64,000 bases of DNA from Propionispora sp. 2/2-37 (GTDB lineage: Bacteria > Bacillota > Negativicutes > Propionisporales > Propionisporaceae): the NCBI RefSeq assembly GCF_001298735.1, contig NZ_CYSP01000007.1:149577-213576 (forward strand), written 5' to 3'. Numbering within the stretch: the stretch's first letter is position 1; each line of letters opens with the position of its first letter. Below are positions 26,386-35,550 of the stretch, in pieces. Under the pieces are notes generated by a model that searched no databases, was not told the origin of the DNA, and was given only the letters and a program-made list of their open reading frames with translations. Position numbers and translations under genes: made by a program.

Positions 26386-27284
26386 ATAAATTACGCCAGA
26401 ATTTGATAATATCTTTGGAATATGAGAATATTCCGGTCAGAAAAGTGGCCGTTTGTTATCAAAAAAACAGGGAACTGGCTGAAAAGCTGGCTTCTTTGCT
26501 GCCATACACCAGCATAGTTGTTTGTACAACGGACACACTGCTTCAGGACAGTCAATTGGATGAAATCAGCCATGTACTGGAACTGTACCATCCGTCCGGC
26601 AGTTTTTATGATGTATGCCTAAAGCAACGGGAAATGATGCGCAGCAAAGGCTGCCGTATCTTGACACTGTATGACTGGGAAGAGAAATATCTTAACGATA
26701 GTTTTTGGGGTAATACCGATTATCGTGAACTGGCAAAGCTGGTGAATAAAGTAAAAAATGACCTGGCTGCTGTAAGGAATTTTCATATTACATCCGAACT
26801 TGGCACCGATATCAGCTTTTCCGTAGCCGGCCGGCAATGGCTGGTTGCCGATGGTATTTGCCGCAATGGCCGCCTGACGCAGATGCCTGATGGCGAAATT
26901 TACACTTGTCCGGTAGAGGAATCTTTTTCCGGGGTGATTGTTGTAGATGGAACAGTTAGCCGGTCCTGGGTACCTGATGAACCCCAGCACTTGGAATTCA
27001 GGCAGGGAAGACTGGTGAACTGCTCCCCGGCGCTGGCTAAATATATTGAACCCAAAGGGCCGGATATCTATATGATTGGTGAATTTGCCCTGGGGCTTAA
27101 TCCTGCCCACCGGCAGATTGTACACAATATTTCTGTTGATGAAAAAGCAGCCGGTACGGTGCATTTTGCCTTGGGCGACAGCTATAACCTGGGTATCAAT
27201 CACTGCAAATGCCATGTGGACATGGTTATTCGTAAGCCTCACATTGAAACCAGCCCCCGTATCCTGCTGCCATATTTTTCTTAA
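26382..27284 (+). CDS. M29-like metallo-aminopeptidase (divergent)
   Basis: The 300-residue protein resembles the C-terminal catalytic half of family M29 aminopeptidases: GTDISFSVAGRQW and MPDGEIYTCPVEES, then IGEFALGLNPAHR, DEKAAGTVHFALGDSY and HCKCHVDMVIRKP, where Glu, Glu, His, His and Asp are the expected metal ligands. Known M29 enzymes are about 370-410 residues, so the N-terminal part is shortened and divergent. Coupling to the peptide importer (4-base overlap) suggests cytoplasmic breakdown of imported peptides. The active-site layout makes activity likely but not certain. Confidence 0.72.
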   Translation: MNKLRQNLIISLEYENIPVRKVAVCYQKNRELAEKLASLLPYTSIVVCTTDTLLQDSQLDEISHVLELYHPSGSFYDVCLKQREMMRSKGCRILTLYDWEEKYLNDSFWGNTDYRELAKLVNKVKNDLAAVRNFHITSELGTDISFSVAGRQWLVADGICRNGRLTQMPDGEIYTCPVEESFSGVIVVDGTVSRSWVPDEPQHLEFRQGRLVNCSPALAKYIEPKGPDIYMIGEFALGLNPAHRQIVHNISVDEKAAGTVHFALGDSYNLGINHCKCHVDMVIRKPHIETSPRILLPYFS

Positions 27285-27318
27285 AGAAAGCCATTTTAAC
27301 AGATCAGGGTGAGACAAT

Positions 27319-27858
27319 ATGAATTTGGGTGAAAAAATCCGTAAGCTGAGAAAAGAACAAAAAATCAGCATTGAGCAACTTGCCGGCATGTCCGAACTAA
27401 GTGTGGGCATGATCAGCCAGATTGAACGGGATATTACTGTACCAACCGTTTCGTCGCTGTGGAAGGTGGCAAAAGCACTGAAAGTACACATCAACTATTT
27501 TTTTGATGAGTATGAAAACGATAATCCGATTGTCAGAAAAGAAGAGCGGAAAAAAATCATTCTTCCCCATTCCAATGTGACCTATGAACTGTTAACGCCA
27601 AACCTGAAACGTAAAATGGAATTCCTCATGATCAAAATTGAACCGGGCGAAGTCAATTTCGGAGATCAGATTTGCCATGAAGGGGAAGAGTGTGGCTATA
27701 TGTTGCAAGGGCGGATGATGGTGAAATGGGGCAGCCGGGAGTTTATTCTCAATGAGGGGGACAGTATCTATTTGGATAGCTCTGTCCCTCACCGCTATAT
27801 CAACATCGGGGAAACAACCGCTGTCTCCATTTGGACTATGACACCGCCAAGTTTTTAG
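27319..27858 (+). CDS. XRE-family HTH plus cupin transcriptional regulator
   Basis: A 179-residue regulator with an N-terminal helix-turn-helix (LGEKIRKLRKEQKISIEQLA, SVGMISQIERDITVPTVSSL) and a C-terminal cupin (EPGEVNFGDQICHEGEECGYMLQGRMMVKWG, LDSSVPHRYINIGE) with candidate metal ligands His and Glu. XRE-cupin proteins sense small metabolites. It lies 34 bases after the peptidase and is probably the local regulator of peptide uptake; the ligand is unknown. Confidence 0.88.
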   Translation: MNLGEKIRKLRKEQKISIEQLAGMSELSVGMISQIERDITVPTVSSLWKVAKALKVHINYFFDEYENDNPIVRKEERKKIILPHSNVTYELLTPNLKRKMEFLMIKIEPGEVNFGDQICHEGEECGYMLQGRMMVKWGSREFILNEGDSIYLDSSVPHRYINIGETTAVSIWTMTPPSF

Positions 27859-28178
27859 AAAATATTCTTTGTCTAGTATAAAAACGGAAAATGTTGTTCT
27901 AATATTATAGAAATGTATCATACAATGAAATACGTATGTAAATATAACCAATCCTAAAAACAACATAATCTGTTTGGAATGTCCGATAATCAATATCACT
28001 GACAAATAAAACAGCAACAAGACACTTGCGGTCAAAACAATCCTTGTGGAAAATTTGACAGCAGAGTCTTGTTGTTTTGTTTTTCGATTTGTATTTTCGG
28101 TCTGTTGCAGGAAAGTGGCCTGTTCCCTTCGAATATAATTACGATCTGTCTGTTTATACAGGATGAGGGGGGAGAGCC
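27859..28178 (+). terminator. 320-base gap holding a long hairpin terminator (28015-28084)
   Basis: CAACAAGAC (28015-28023) pairs with GTCTTGTTG (28066-28074), with inner TGC/GCA and GTCAAA/TTTGAC, and TTTTGTTTTT follows. It should terminate the peptide-transporter operon. The preceding 150 bases are AT-rich with nothing recognisable; the following 90 lead to the MazG-like gene. Confidence 0.7.
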
Positions 28179-28487
28179 TTGTTTGCTCACGAAACAGAAA
28201 TGTTACGCAAAATACGGTTTATAGATTGGTTAAAGGCTGAAATTGTCGCTAATATAGGTTCCATTTATCAAGCTATGGCTAAAAATAGTGAACAAGCCGT
28301 CAAAGAAGGTTTGGCGACGCTGATCCTCTCCTGCTATGTGCTGGGGCGCCGCCTGGGAATTCCCTTTGGCGAACTGGATGAGATTATTTTGGCAAAAACT
28401 GGGGAGAATATACGGCGGGAGCATGAAGCAGAACGCTTATTTGGTGATTTTACCGCTTACCAGCGATATCTTCAGCAAAGGAGATGA
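28179..28487 (+). CDS. MazG-like family protein (PF12643 type)
   Basis: A 102-residue all-helical protein starting at TTG behind GGGGGGAGAG; the first ATG is 28200. FIDWLKAEIVANIGSIYQAM and LATLILSCYVLGRRLGIPF fit the short MazG-like family found in Firmicutes, related to nucleotide pyrophosphohydrolases, though the acidic catalytic motif is weak here. It starts the conserved string MazG-like, DUF2232, gdpP, rplI, lon, dnaB. Confidence 0.7.
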   Translation: MFAHETEMLRKIRFIDWLKAEIVANIGSIYQAMAKNSEQAVKEGLATLILSCYVLGRRLGIPFGELDEIILAKTGENIRREHEAERLFGDFTAYQRYLQQRR

Positions 28488-28491
28488 ATGG

Positions 28492-29457
28492 ATGAACCAT
28501 ACGAATATCAAGCCGGTGGCTGAAGGCGGCCTGTTGTCCGCATTGGCCGTTATGATGATTTTAATTAGTGTTTATATCCCGCTGCTGGGTATTGCTACCG
28601 CCATTATCTGGCCGGTGCCGATTGCGCTTTTGGGTGTCCGGCACGGCCTGAAGTGGAGTATCATGGCAACCGTAACATCAGGCGTTATTGCCGCCATGGC
28701 TTTGCAGCCGTTAACGGCCTTGCAGATGGTGGTGGCTTTTGGCAGTATCGGGGTTGTCATTGGGCAGGCCATTCGTTTAGATTGCAGTCCGTTAAAAACT
28801 ATGCTGGCGGCGTCGGCTATCTCATTTTTAGGGATATTGGCGGTACTGCTGCTGGGTTTTGTCATCATGGGAGTTAACCCGCTTTCCCTGCAAATGGATA
28901 TGATAAACGAAACCTTTACCCAGGTGATAGATATGTATCGCAGTACCGGGGCTTTTAGTGAAGCGGAACTGGCAAATATGAGCAATTTGACCAATAACAG
29001 CCTGGAATATTTGAAAGTAATTATGCCGGGTCTAATGACCCTTTCCGCTGTTTTTTATGCTTTGATCAATTTTATGGCTACCAAAGCCGTTTTACGTAAG
29101 CTTGGCCGGCAGGTGCGGTCTTTTCCGCCGTTCAGGCACTGGTATTTACCGCGTAAAATACTCTATATTGCCGCGGTAACCGCGGTGATGTATTACTGGG
29201 GAAATTACCGCAGCGTTGCTCCGCTGGATGATATCAGCATGAATATAGGTCTGCTGTTGATAGTTCTGTTTTTTGTACAGGGGTTGTCTTTATTTTACTA
29301 CCTTGCCGATAAATACAATTTGTCAAGGCTGACAAAGGGTATTATACTGTTCTTAACCTTTACTAACGCGTTCTTTATGGAAATGGTATTTTTTGCCGGG
29401 CTGTGGGATGTCGTTTTTGATTACCGGAAACTGAGAACACCACGTGTGTCGGATTAA
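28492..29457 (+). CDS. DUF2232 (YybS-type) membrane protein
   Basis: A 321-residue protein with about eight hydrophobic segments (EGGLLSALAVMMILISVYIP, GIATAIIWPVPIALLGVRHG). DUF2232 proteins usually precede gdpP and rplI, as here, and their function is unknown. The ATG at 28492 follows AAAGGAGATGAATGG; an open frame extends upstream inside the MazG-like gene but is not used. Confidence 0.85.
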   Translation: MNHTNIKPVAEGGLLSALAVMMILISVYIPLLGIATAIIWPVPIALLGVRHGLKWSIMATVTSGVIAAMALQPLTALQMVVAFGSIGVVIGQAIRLDCSPLKTMLAASAISFLGILAVLLLGFVIMGVNPLSLQMDMINETFTQVIDMYRSTGAFSEAELANMSNLTNNSLEYLKVIMPGLMTLSAVFYALINFMATKAVLRKLGRQVRSFPPFRHWYLPRKILYIAAVTAVMYYWGNYRSVAPLDDISMNIGLLLIVLFFVQGLSLFYYLADKYNLSRLTKGIILFLTFTNAFFMEMVFFAGLWDVVFDYRKLRTPRVSD

Positions 29458-29493
29458 TATACCGATAACGCGTTTAGCATGGGAGGCGAGAAG

Positions 29494-31509
29494 ATGCCGC
29501 AAGGACCTTCTTTTTGGTTTGATACCCGGGTATATCTGGCTGTTTCGGCAGCCTTGTTGATGATCATTGTTTTTTATAACCGTTATTTTGCAATTCTGGG
29601 GATCATTTTGCTGTTTGTTTTATATATGTACGGCAAAGAACGGTATGCCCAGCAGCAAAAAGCACTGAACGCATACTTAAGCACCATGTCGCAGACTATC
29701 GACCAGGCAACCGGCTATGCGCTGCAGAATTTGCCGGTGGCCATTGCCATCGTTGACGGTGAAGGGCGGCTGCATTGGTTTAACTCGGTCCTGGCCGATT
29801 GGGCTAAAGGAGAGGATTTGGAAGAGCTTCAGCAGGGACAGGATGTATCGGTTGTCTGGCCGGAGTTTTCCATAGCCAAGATGTGGGGAAAGTCAGGCCA
29901 TTATATCAAATCGGTCGGCGAAAAGCACTACCAAATCATTCATAAGATGCTCCGCCAGGATGACGCTGAGCAGGAGTTACTGATCCTGTATATTACCGAC
30001 ATATCAACGAGTGAACAGGAAAGGGTTCAGTGCAGTATGTCGTTGCCGGTTATCGCTCATATTCAGATTGACAATTATGATGATGTGCTTTCTGGCTTAA
30101 CCGACAAGCAGCGCAGTGTCATTCTGGCAGAAGTGAATAACTTGCTGGTGGAATGGGTCAGTGAACTGAACGGATTTTCAAAAAAATACGCTGAAGATAT
30201 GTTTTTGGCCGTATTTGACCGGCAGGCACTGATGAAAGTGATGCAGGATAAGTTTGAAATATTGGACCGTGTGCGGGCGATCCAAGCCGGCAACCGCATT
30301 CCGGTAACCCTTAGTATTGGCGTGGCTGCTGATGAAGCTACCGTCGGGGAACTGGCCCAGCGGGCCCAAAGCGGCCTGGATTTGGCATTGGGGCGGGGCG
30401 GTGATCAGGTTACCGTCCATATTGACGGCAAAGTACAGTTCTATGGCGGTAAAACCAAAGCCACCGAAAAAAACACCCGCGTGAAAGCCCGTGTGGTTGC
30501 CCAGGCGATCAAGGAAATTATCGGCGATGCCGACTTGGTGCTGGTTATGGGGCATACCAATGAGGATTTCGACAGTCTGGGGGCGGCTATCGGGGTTGCC
30601 AAAATGGCACGGCATCTGGAACGCGAGGTGTATATTGTCGTCAGTCAGGCCGGTGTAACCTTTAACAAGCTGCAGGATCTGCTGGAAGAATATGAGGATT
30701 ATCAGAACTTCTTCATTACTCCGGAAGAGGCGGCTGACATGGTGAGAACGAATACTCTGCTTTGCGTGGTAGACACGCATCGTCCCGAACTGACAGCGGC
30801 CCCTGAATTACTGGAACGCATTGAACGCACCGTGGTGATTGACCATCACCGCCGTTCGGAGTCGTTTATCACCAACCCATTTTTGGTCTATCTGGAGCCG
30901 TCGGCTTCCTCCACTTCGGAACTAGTCAGCGAACTGCTGATGTATTTTGATATTAAACTGGATTTGACCAGGATGGAAGCTACGGCGTTATATTCCGGTA
31001 TTGTTGTGGACACCAAAAACTTTGCCATGCAGACCGGGGTGCGCACCTTTGAGGCCGCTTCTTTTCTGCGGCGTTCAGGTGCCGATCCCACTTTAGTGAA
31101 GCATTTGTTCCGGGTGGATTTTGATATTGTAAAAACCCGGGCGGAAATCATGCGCAATATTGAAATGCTACCCGGCGGTGTGGTTATCGCAACCTGTCCT
31201 CCCCATGTCAGCAATGCGCAAATTGTAGCGGCCCAGGCCGCCGACGATATGCTGCGCATAGAGGGGGTACGAATGAGCTTTGTTCTTTTTCCGCTGGAAG
31301 ATGGTGTGGGGATCAGTGCTCGTTCTACCGAAGATGTCAATGTGCAGATGATCATGGAAGAGTTTGGCGGCGGCGGGCACCAGACGATGGCGGGCGCCCA
31401 GCTGAAGCGGGCGAATATGAATGAAGTCAAGCAACGGCTTCTTGAGCTTAGCGCTAACTATATAAGGGAGAGTGAAGAAAATGAAAGTGATACTGCAGCA
31501 AGAAGTTAA
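29494..31509 (+). CDS. gdpP: cyclic-di-AMP phosphodiesterase GdpP
   Basis: A 671-residue protein with two N-terminal membrane helices, a PAS-like domain (about 80-160), a degenerate GGDEF domain (GRGGDQV instead of GGDEF) and a C-terminal DHH/DHHA1 phosphodiesterase: VMGHTNEDFDSLGAA, CVVDTHRPE, VIDHHRR, and GGGGHQTMAGAQ. It hydrolyses c-di-AMP to pApA and so affects potassium and cell-wall homeostasis. The ATG at 29494 follows GGGAGGCGAGA. It overlaps rplI by 29 bases. Confidence 0.93.
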   Translation: MPQGPSFWFDTRVYLAVSAALLMIIVFYNRYFAILGIILLFVLYMYGKERYAQQQKALNAYLSTMSQTIDQATGYALQNLPVAIAIVDGEGRLHWFNSVLADWAKGEDLEELQQGQDVSVVWPEFSIAKMWGKSGHYIKSVGEKHYQIIHKMLRQDDAEQELLILYITDISTSEQERVQCSMSLPVIAHIQIDNYDDVLSGLTDKQRSVILAEVNNLLVEWVSELNGFSKKYAEDMFLAVFDRQALMKVMQDKFEILDRVRAIQAGNRIPVTLSIGVAADEATVGELAQRAQSGLDLALGRGGDQVTVHIDGKVQFYGGKTKATEKNTRVKARVVAQAIKEIIGDADLVLVMGHTNEDFDSLGAAIGVAKMARHLEREVYIVVSQAGVTFNKLQDLLEEYEDYQNFFITPEEAADMVRTNTLLCVVDTHRPELTAAPELLERIERTVVIDHHRRSESFITNPFLVYLEPSASSTSELVSELLMYFDIKLDLTRMEATALYSGIVVDTKNFAMQTGVRTFEAASFLRRSGADPTLVKHLFRVDFDIVKTRAEIMRNIEMLPGGVVIATCPPHVSNAQIVAAQAADDMLRIEGVRMSFVLFPLEDGVGISARSTEDVNVQMIMEEFGGGGHQTMAGAQLKRANMNEVKQRLLELSANYIRESEENESDTAARS

Positions 31510-31927
31510 AAAATTAGGCAAAAAGGGTGATATTGTCGAAGTGTCGGAAGGATATGCCCGTAACTTTCTACTACCGCAAAAACTGGCCATTCCGGCAACG
31601 AATAATAATATTAATGATGTAAAACAAAAGAAAGCTTCCGAAGAACGTAAGCGCCAGCAACAGTTGGACGAGGCCAGGGTACTGGCGGCGCAAATGGCCA
31701 AAGTGGAAGTAACCATCCCGGTAAAATCGGGTGAGGGTGGTAAGCTCTTTGGTTCGGTTGCAGGGAAAGATGTCGCCGAGGCACTGGTCGCCCAGCATGG
31801 CATTGAAATGGACAAACGTAAAATTGAGCTGAAAGATACCATTAAAGCTTTGGGCACATATCAGGCAGTCATTCGATTGCACCCGGAAGTAACCACAAAA
31901 ATTCAGGTTCACATTACAGCGCAATAA
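31481..31927 (+). CDS. rplI: 50S ribosomal protein L9
   Basis: A 148-residue bL9 with the canonical N-terminus MKVILQQEVKKLGKKGDIVEV and GYARNFLLPQKLAIPAT, a long connecting helix and a C-terminal domain (GGKLFGSVAGKDVAEAL). ATG 31481 follows AAGGGAGAGTGAAGAAA and gives the family start; a GTG three codons upstream is rejected. Confidence 0.95.
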   Translation: MKVILQQEVKKLGKKGDIVEVSEGYARNFLLPQKLAIPATNNNINDVKQKKASEERKRQQQLDEARVLAAQMAKVEVTIPVKSGEGGKLFGSVAGKDVAEALVAQHGIEMDKRKIELKDTIKALGTYQAVIRLHPEVTTKIQVHITAQ

Positions 31928-31980
31928 GTCGCGGTGCCGAGATGCAGAAGCAGGCCCGTTCGAATAGAAAGGAAAACATC

Positions 31981-33912
31981 ATGAAAGATTTTTTTAACAA
32001 GTTTCTGCGAACCGATTCAATGGAACAAAAGACAGCACCTGAAGAACAACTGAAACGTCAGGTCGCGTCTTTATATGGATTGTATTCCGGCATTATGGGG
32101 GCCGAGAAGGTAGTTTTGAAAGCGGGTAAGCTGGATGCTTTGGAATATATGCGTTCCGATAACCTGTCCGAACGGGTGCTGGCTTTGCAAAAGATTGTGT
32201 TTGAGGATCCGACGGTGGATAAGCTTCCAGCCATAGAAGAAATACCGGGAATACTGGAAGACATTGAAGATGAACTTGCGGACTTGATGGCTCGCCGTAC
32301 GGTAGAGGAAAAACTGGAACGTAAGATTACCGAAAAAATGGAAGAACGCCATCAGGAATATGTTAAAGAAATCAAAATGCAAGTATTAAAAGAAGAACAA
32401 AATAGTGTGGAAAATCCGCAAACGTTAAAAAAATATGCCATGCTGGAAGTGCTGGAGGGGAAAAAGCTGACCAAGTCGGCTATGGAACTCTTAAGGCCGG
32501 CGGCATTAGCCGAAATTGTCGGTCAAGAACGTGCCGTCGAGGCGCTGCGGGCTAAACTGGCTTCGCCTTATCCCCAGCATCTGATTCTGTACGGACCACC
32601 AGGGGTGGGGAAAACTACGGCCGCCCGCCTGGTGCTGGAAGAGGCCAAGACACTCAAATTTACTCCGTTTGCTCAGGATGCACCGTTCATTGAAGTAGAC
32701 GGCACCACCTTGCGCTGGGATTCCCGCGACATGACCAATCCCCTACTGGGTTCGGTTCATGATCCCATTTATCAGGGGGCGAGACGGGACTTAGCGGAAA
32801 CCGGGGTACCTGAACCGAAACCCGGTTTAGTAACCGATGCGCATTCCGGTATTTTGTTTATTGACGAAATCGGGGAAATGGACCCGCTGCTGCAAAATAA
32901 GCTGTTAAAAGTGCTGGAAGATAAACGGGTATCGTTTGAGTCGGCGTATTATGATCCGACCGACAGCAACATTCCCAAATATATTAAAAAGCTCTTTGAC
33001 GAAGGGGCTCCGGCAGACTTTATTCTGATCGGCGCCACAACCCGCGATGCGGAGGATATCAATCCGGCTATCCGCTCGCGTTGTGCAGAAATTTATTTTG
33101 AACCATTAACACCAAAGCATATTGAAGAAATTATCTATAATGCTGCCCGGAAACTGGAAGTCGAAATGGATCCGGATGTCCCGCAGCTGATCAGCGAATA
33201 CACTATTGAAGGCCGTAAAGCCATCAATATTTTGTCTGATGCTTTTGGGCTGGCCCTCTACCGGGATGGCAGTGACGGCCGGAAGATAATCATCACCAAG
33301 GAAGACGTCTATCGTGTCGTGCAGGTCAGCCGCCTGTCTCCTTATGTTACCCGTAAGGCGGCAGCCGTATGCGAGATTGGCAAGGTCTTTGGTCTGGGAG
33401 TCTCGGGTTATCTGGGGTCGGTACTGGAAATTGAGGCCGTGGCCTTTCCGGTCGTGGAAAATGGCAAGGGCAGTATCCGCTTCAATGATACCGCCGGCAG
33501 CATGGCGAAAGATTCCGTTTTCAATGCCGCTGCCGTAGTACGGAAAATTACTGGGGAAGATTTAAATAATTACGATATCCATATCAATGTGATTGGCGGC
33601 GGACGGATTGACGGACCTTCGGCCGGTACCGCCATTACGGCGGCCATTATTTCCGCCATTACCGGCCGGGGCGTGCGTCAGGATGTGGCTGTAACCGGTG
33701 AAATTTCCATTCAGGGCAAGGTCAAGGCGGTAGGCGGCGTGTTTGAAAAGGCTTATGGAGCAAAACAAGCCGGAATCACCACCATGGTTATTCCCAAAGA
33801 AAATGAACAGGATATTCCACCGGAACATTTAGGGCTCCAGATCTGCCCGGTGGATACAGTCGAAGAGGCGCTCCACATTTTATTTGCTGCCGCCCAGGAA
33901 GCGAGTGCGTAA
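31981..33912 (+). CDS. Lon-family ATP-dependent protease (LonB/LonC sporulation type)
   Basis: A 643-residue protein: an N-terminal helical coiled region (to about 165), an AAA+ domain with Walker A YGPPGVGKTTAAR and Walker B GILFIDEIGEM, sensor GATTRDAEDINPAIRSRC, then a Lon protease domain with the Ser-Lys dyad (Ser in GRIDGPSAGTAI, Lys in EISIQGKVKAVGGVFEK). It lacks the long LonA N-domain. The length and the coiled N-terminus fit the LonC subfamily found in spore formers, with LonB the alternative. The ATG at 31981 follows AAAGGAAAACATC. It sits between rplI and dnaB. Confidence 0.85.
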   Translation: MKDFFNKFLRTDSMEQKTAPEEQLKRQVASLYGLYSGIMGAEKVVLKAGKLDALEYMRSDNLSERVLALQKIVFEDPTVDKLPAIEEIPGILEDIEDELADLMARRTVEEKLERKITEKMEERHQEYVKEIKMQVLKEEQNSVENPQTLKKYAMLEVLEGKKLTKSAMELLRPAALAEIVGQERAVEALRAKLASPYPQHLILYGPPGVGKTTAARLVLEEAKTLKFTPFAQDAPFIEVDGTTLRWDSRDMTNPLLGSVHDPIYQGARRDLAETGVPEPKPGLVTDAHSGILFIDEIGEMDPLLQNKLLKVLEDKRVSFESAYYDPTDSNIPKYIKKLFDEGAPADFILIGATTRDAEDINPAIRSRCAEIYFEPLTPKHIEEIIYNAARKLEVEMDPDVPQLISEYTIEGRKAINILSDAFGLALYRDGSDGRKIIITKEDVYRVVQVSRLSPYVTRKAAAVCEIGKVFGLGVSGYLGSVLEIEAVAFPVVENGKGSIRFNDTAGSMAKDSVFNAAAVVRKITGEDLNNYDIHINVIGGGRIDGPSAGTAITAAIISAITGRGVRQDVAVTGEISIQGKVKAVGGVFEKAYGAKQAGITTMVIPKENEQDIPPEHLGLQICPVDTVEEALHILFAAAQEASA

Positions 33913-34009
33913 ACAATAGTGCAGGTATAGGGGAGGGCTGGCAGCCGTCCCTCTATACCTTTGCCAGTAATGTTTTTGTTGGGCTCCGGCTCAACTGGGT
34001 GAGGGGGAT

Positions 34010-35353
34010 ATGAACTTGATTGACAGAGTACCACCGCAAAATATCGAAGCCGAGCAATCGGTGCTCGGCGCCATGCTGATTGAACGTGAGGCCATTTCCA
34101 AAGTGGCTGAGTTTTTACGCAAGGAAGATTTTTACCGGGAAGCGCACCGGCTGATTTACAATGCCATGCTGCAATTATTTAATAAGAATGACGCCGTTGA
34201 TTTAATTACCGTAACCGAATATTTACGCAAAGAAGATAAGCTGGAAGGTGCAGGCGGGATTGCTTACGTTACTTCGCTTGCCAACTGTGTGCCTACGGCT
34301 GCCAATGTGCTGTATCATGCACGCATCGTGGAAGAAAAAGCTTTGCTGCGGCAGTTGATCAATTCGGCCACGGAAATTGCCGGTATGGGTTATGAAGCAA
34401 CCGAAGACGTAGCCAATATTTTGGATGAAGCGGAGAAAAAAATTCTCGGCGTTTCCAACCGTAAAGTCGGACAGGATTTTACACCGATTAAAAGCATCAT
34501 TTTTCAGGCGATCGATAAAATTGAGCAGTTGTATGAATCGAAAGGCGGAATCACCGGGCTGGCAACAGGATTTAAGGATCTTGATCAACTGACTTCCGGT
34601 CTGCAGCCTTCCGATCTCATTCTGATTGCTGCCAGACCGAGTATGGGGAAAACCGCCTTTGTACTTAATATTGCCCAGCATATTGCCATTCGCGAAAAAC
34701 AGCCGGTTGCCTTTTTCAGTCTGGAAATGTCCAAAGAACAGCTGGTGCAGCGTATGCTGTGTGCCGAAGCGCCGATTGACTCCCAGCGAGTCCGTATCGG
34801 GCAGTTGGAGGATAAGGATTGGCCCAAACTGATCAAGGCCGCTGACCGGCTGTCTTCTTCACCGATTTTTATTGATGATACGCCCGGCATCACGGTGGTC
34901 GAACTCCGGGCGAAAGCCCGCCGCCTGAAAATTGAGCATGGACTGAAGCTGATTATCATCGACTATCTCCAGCTTATGCAAGGCGGGACTAGCGGGCGCG
35001 GCGGCGAGAACCGTCAGCAGGAAATATCCGAAATATCACGTTCCTTAAAATCGCTGGCGCGTGAATTGAATGTACCGGTGATTGCCCTGTCACAGCTGAG
35101 CCGCAGCGTGGAATCCCGCCAGGTTAAAAAGCCTATGCTCAGTGATTTGCGTGAATCCGGCTCATTGGAGCAGGACGCGGACATCGTCTCTTTTCTATAC
35201 CGTGAAGATTATTACAACCCGGATACCGAGAAGAAAAACATCACCGAGATCATCATTGCCAAACACCGTAATGGTCCGGTGGATACGGTGCAGCTCTTCT
35301 TCCATAAACAGTTTACCAAATTTGCTGATTTTTCCAGAATGGATAATCCGTAA
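34010..35353 (+). CDS. dnaB: replicative DNA helicase DnaB
   Basis: A 447-residue hexameric helicase: N-terminal domain starting PPQNIEAEQSVLGAMLIEREA, linker, and RecA-like domain with Walker A ARPSMGKTAFVLNIA, AVFFSLEMS-like PVAFFSLEMSKEQLVQRML, Walker B LIIIDYLQLM and the C-terminal SDLRESGSLEQDADIV. (Firmicute naming sometimes uses dnaC.) ATG preceded by GTGAGGGGGAT. A strong terminator follows. Confidence 0.95.
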   Translation: MNLIDRVPPQNIEAEQSVLGAMLIEREAISKVAEFLRKEDFYREAHRLIYNAMLQLFNKNDAVDLITVTEYLRKEDKLEGAGGIAYVTSLANCVPTAANVLYHARIVEEKALLRQLINSATEIAGMGYEATEDVANILDEAEKKILGVSNRKVGQDFTPIKSIIFQAIDKIEQLYESKGGITGLATGFKDLDQLTSGLQPSDLILIAARPSMGKTAFVLNIAQHIAIREKQPVAFFSLEMSKEQLVQRMLCAEAPIDSQRVRIGQLEDKDWPKLIKAADRLSSSPIFIDDTPGITVVELRAKARRLKIEHGLKLIIIDYLQLMQGGTSGRGGENRQQEISEISRSLKSLARELNVPVIALSQLSRSVESRQVKKPMLSDLRESGSLEQDADIVSFLYREDYYNPDTEKKNITEIIIAKHRNGPVDTVQLFFHKQFTKFADFSRMDNP

Positions 35354-35386
35354 AAAATCTTTTAAAATAAATATAGTAATACGCTA

Positions 35387-35426
35387 AGTAAGCCAAAACG
35401 CTGTCTGTACAGTGTTTTGGCTTACT
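35387..35426 (+). terminator. terminator after dnaB
   Basis: AGTAAGCCAAAACGCTGT (35387-35404) and its perfect inverse (35409-35426) form an 18-bp stem with a 4-base loop, followed by TTGTCTTT. Confidence 0.85.
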
Positions 35427-35455
35427 TTGTCTTTAGGAATTTTTGTAATCGACTA

Positions 35456-35485
35456 TTGAAAAATAGATTGGCCATCCATTATAAT
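35456..35485 (+). promoter_or_regulatory. promoter of the arsR-type/P-ATPase operon
   Basis: TTGAAA at 35456-35461 and TATAAT at 35480-35485 with 18-base spacing; the operator starts seven bases downstream. Confidence 0.75.
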
Positions 35486-35491
35486 AGTAAT

Positions 35492-35521
35492 TGAGTATAT
35501 GAATATACGTTCACATACTCA
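35492..35521. promoter_or_regulatory. ArsR/SmtB-type operator
   Basis: TGAGTAT-A-TGAA (35492-35503), six-base spacer, TTCA-C-ATACTCA (35510-35521) is a symmetric inverted repeat. It covers the expected transcription start, so repressor bound here would block initiation. The ATGAA..TTCAT core fits SmtB/CzrA-type operators. Confidence 0.8.
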
Positions 35522-35550
35522 ATTACTCACATATAACGAGGTGATAAGGC

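Noticed and set aside
31472..31480. GTG start for L9 three codons upstream
   Set aside because: L9 proteins begin MKVIL; ATG 31481 gives this and has correct spacing.
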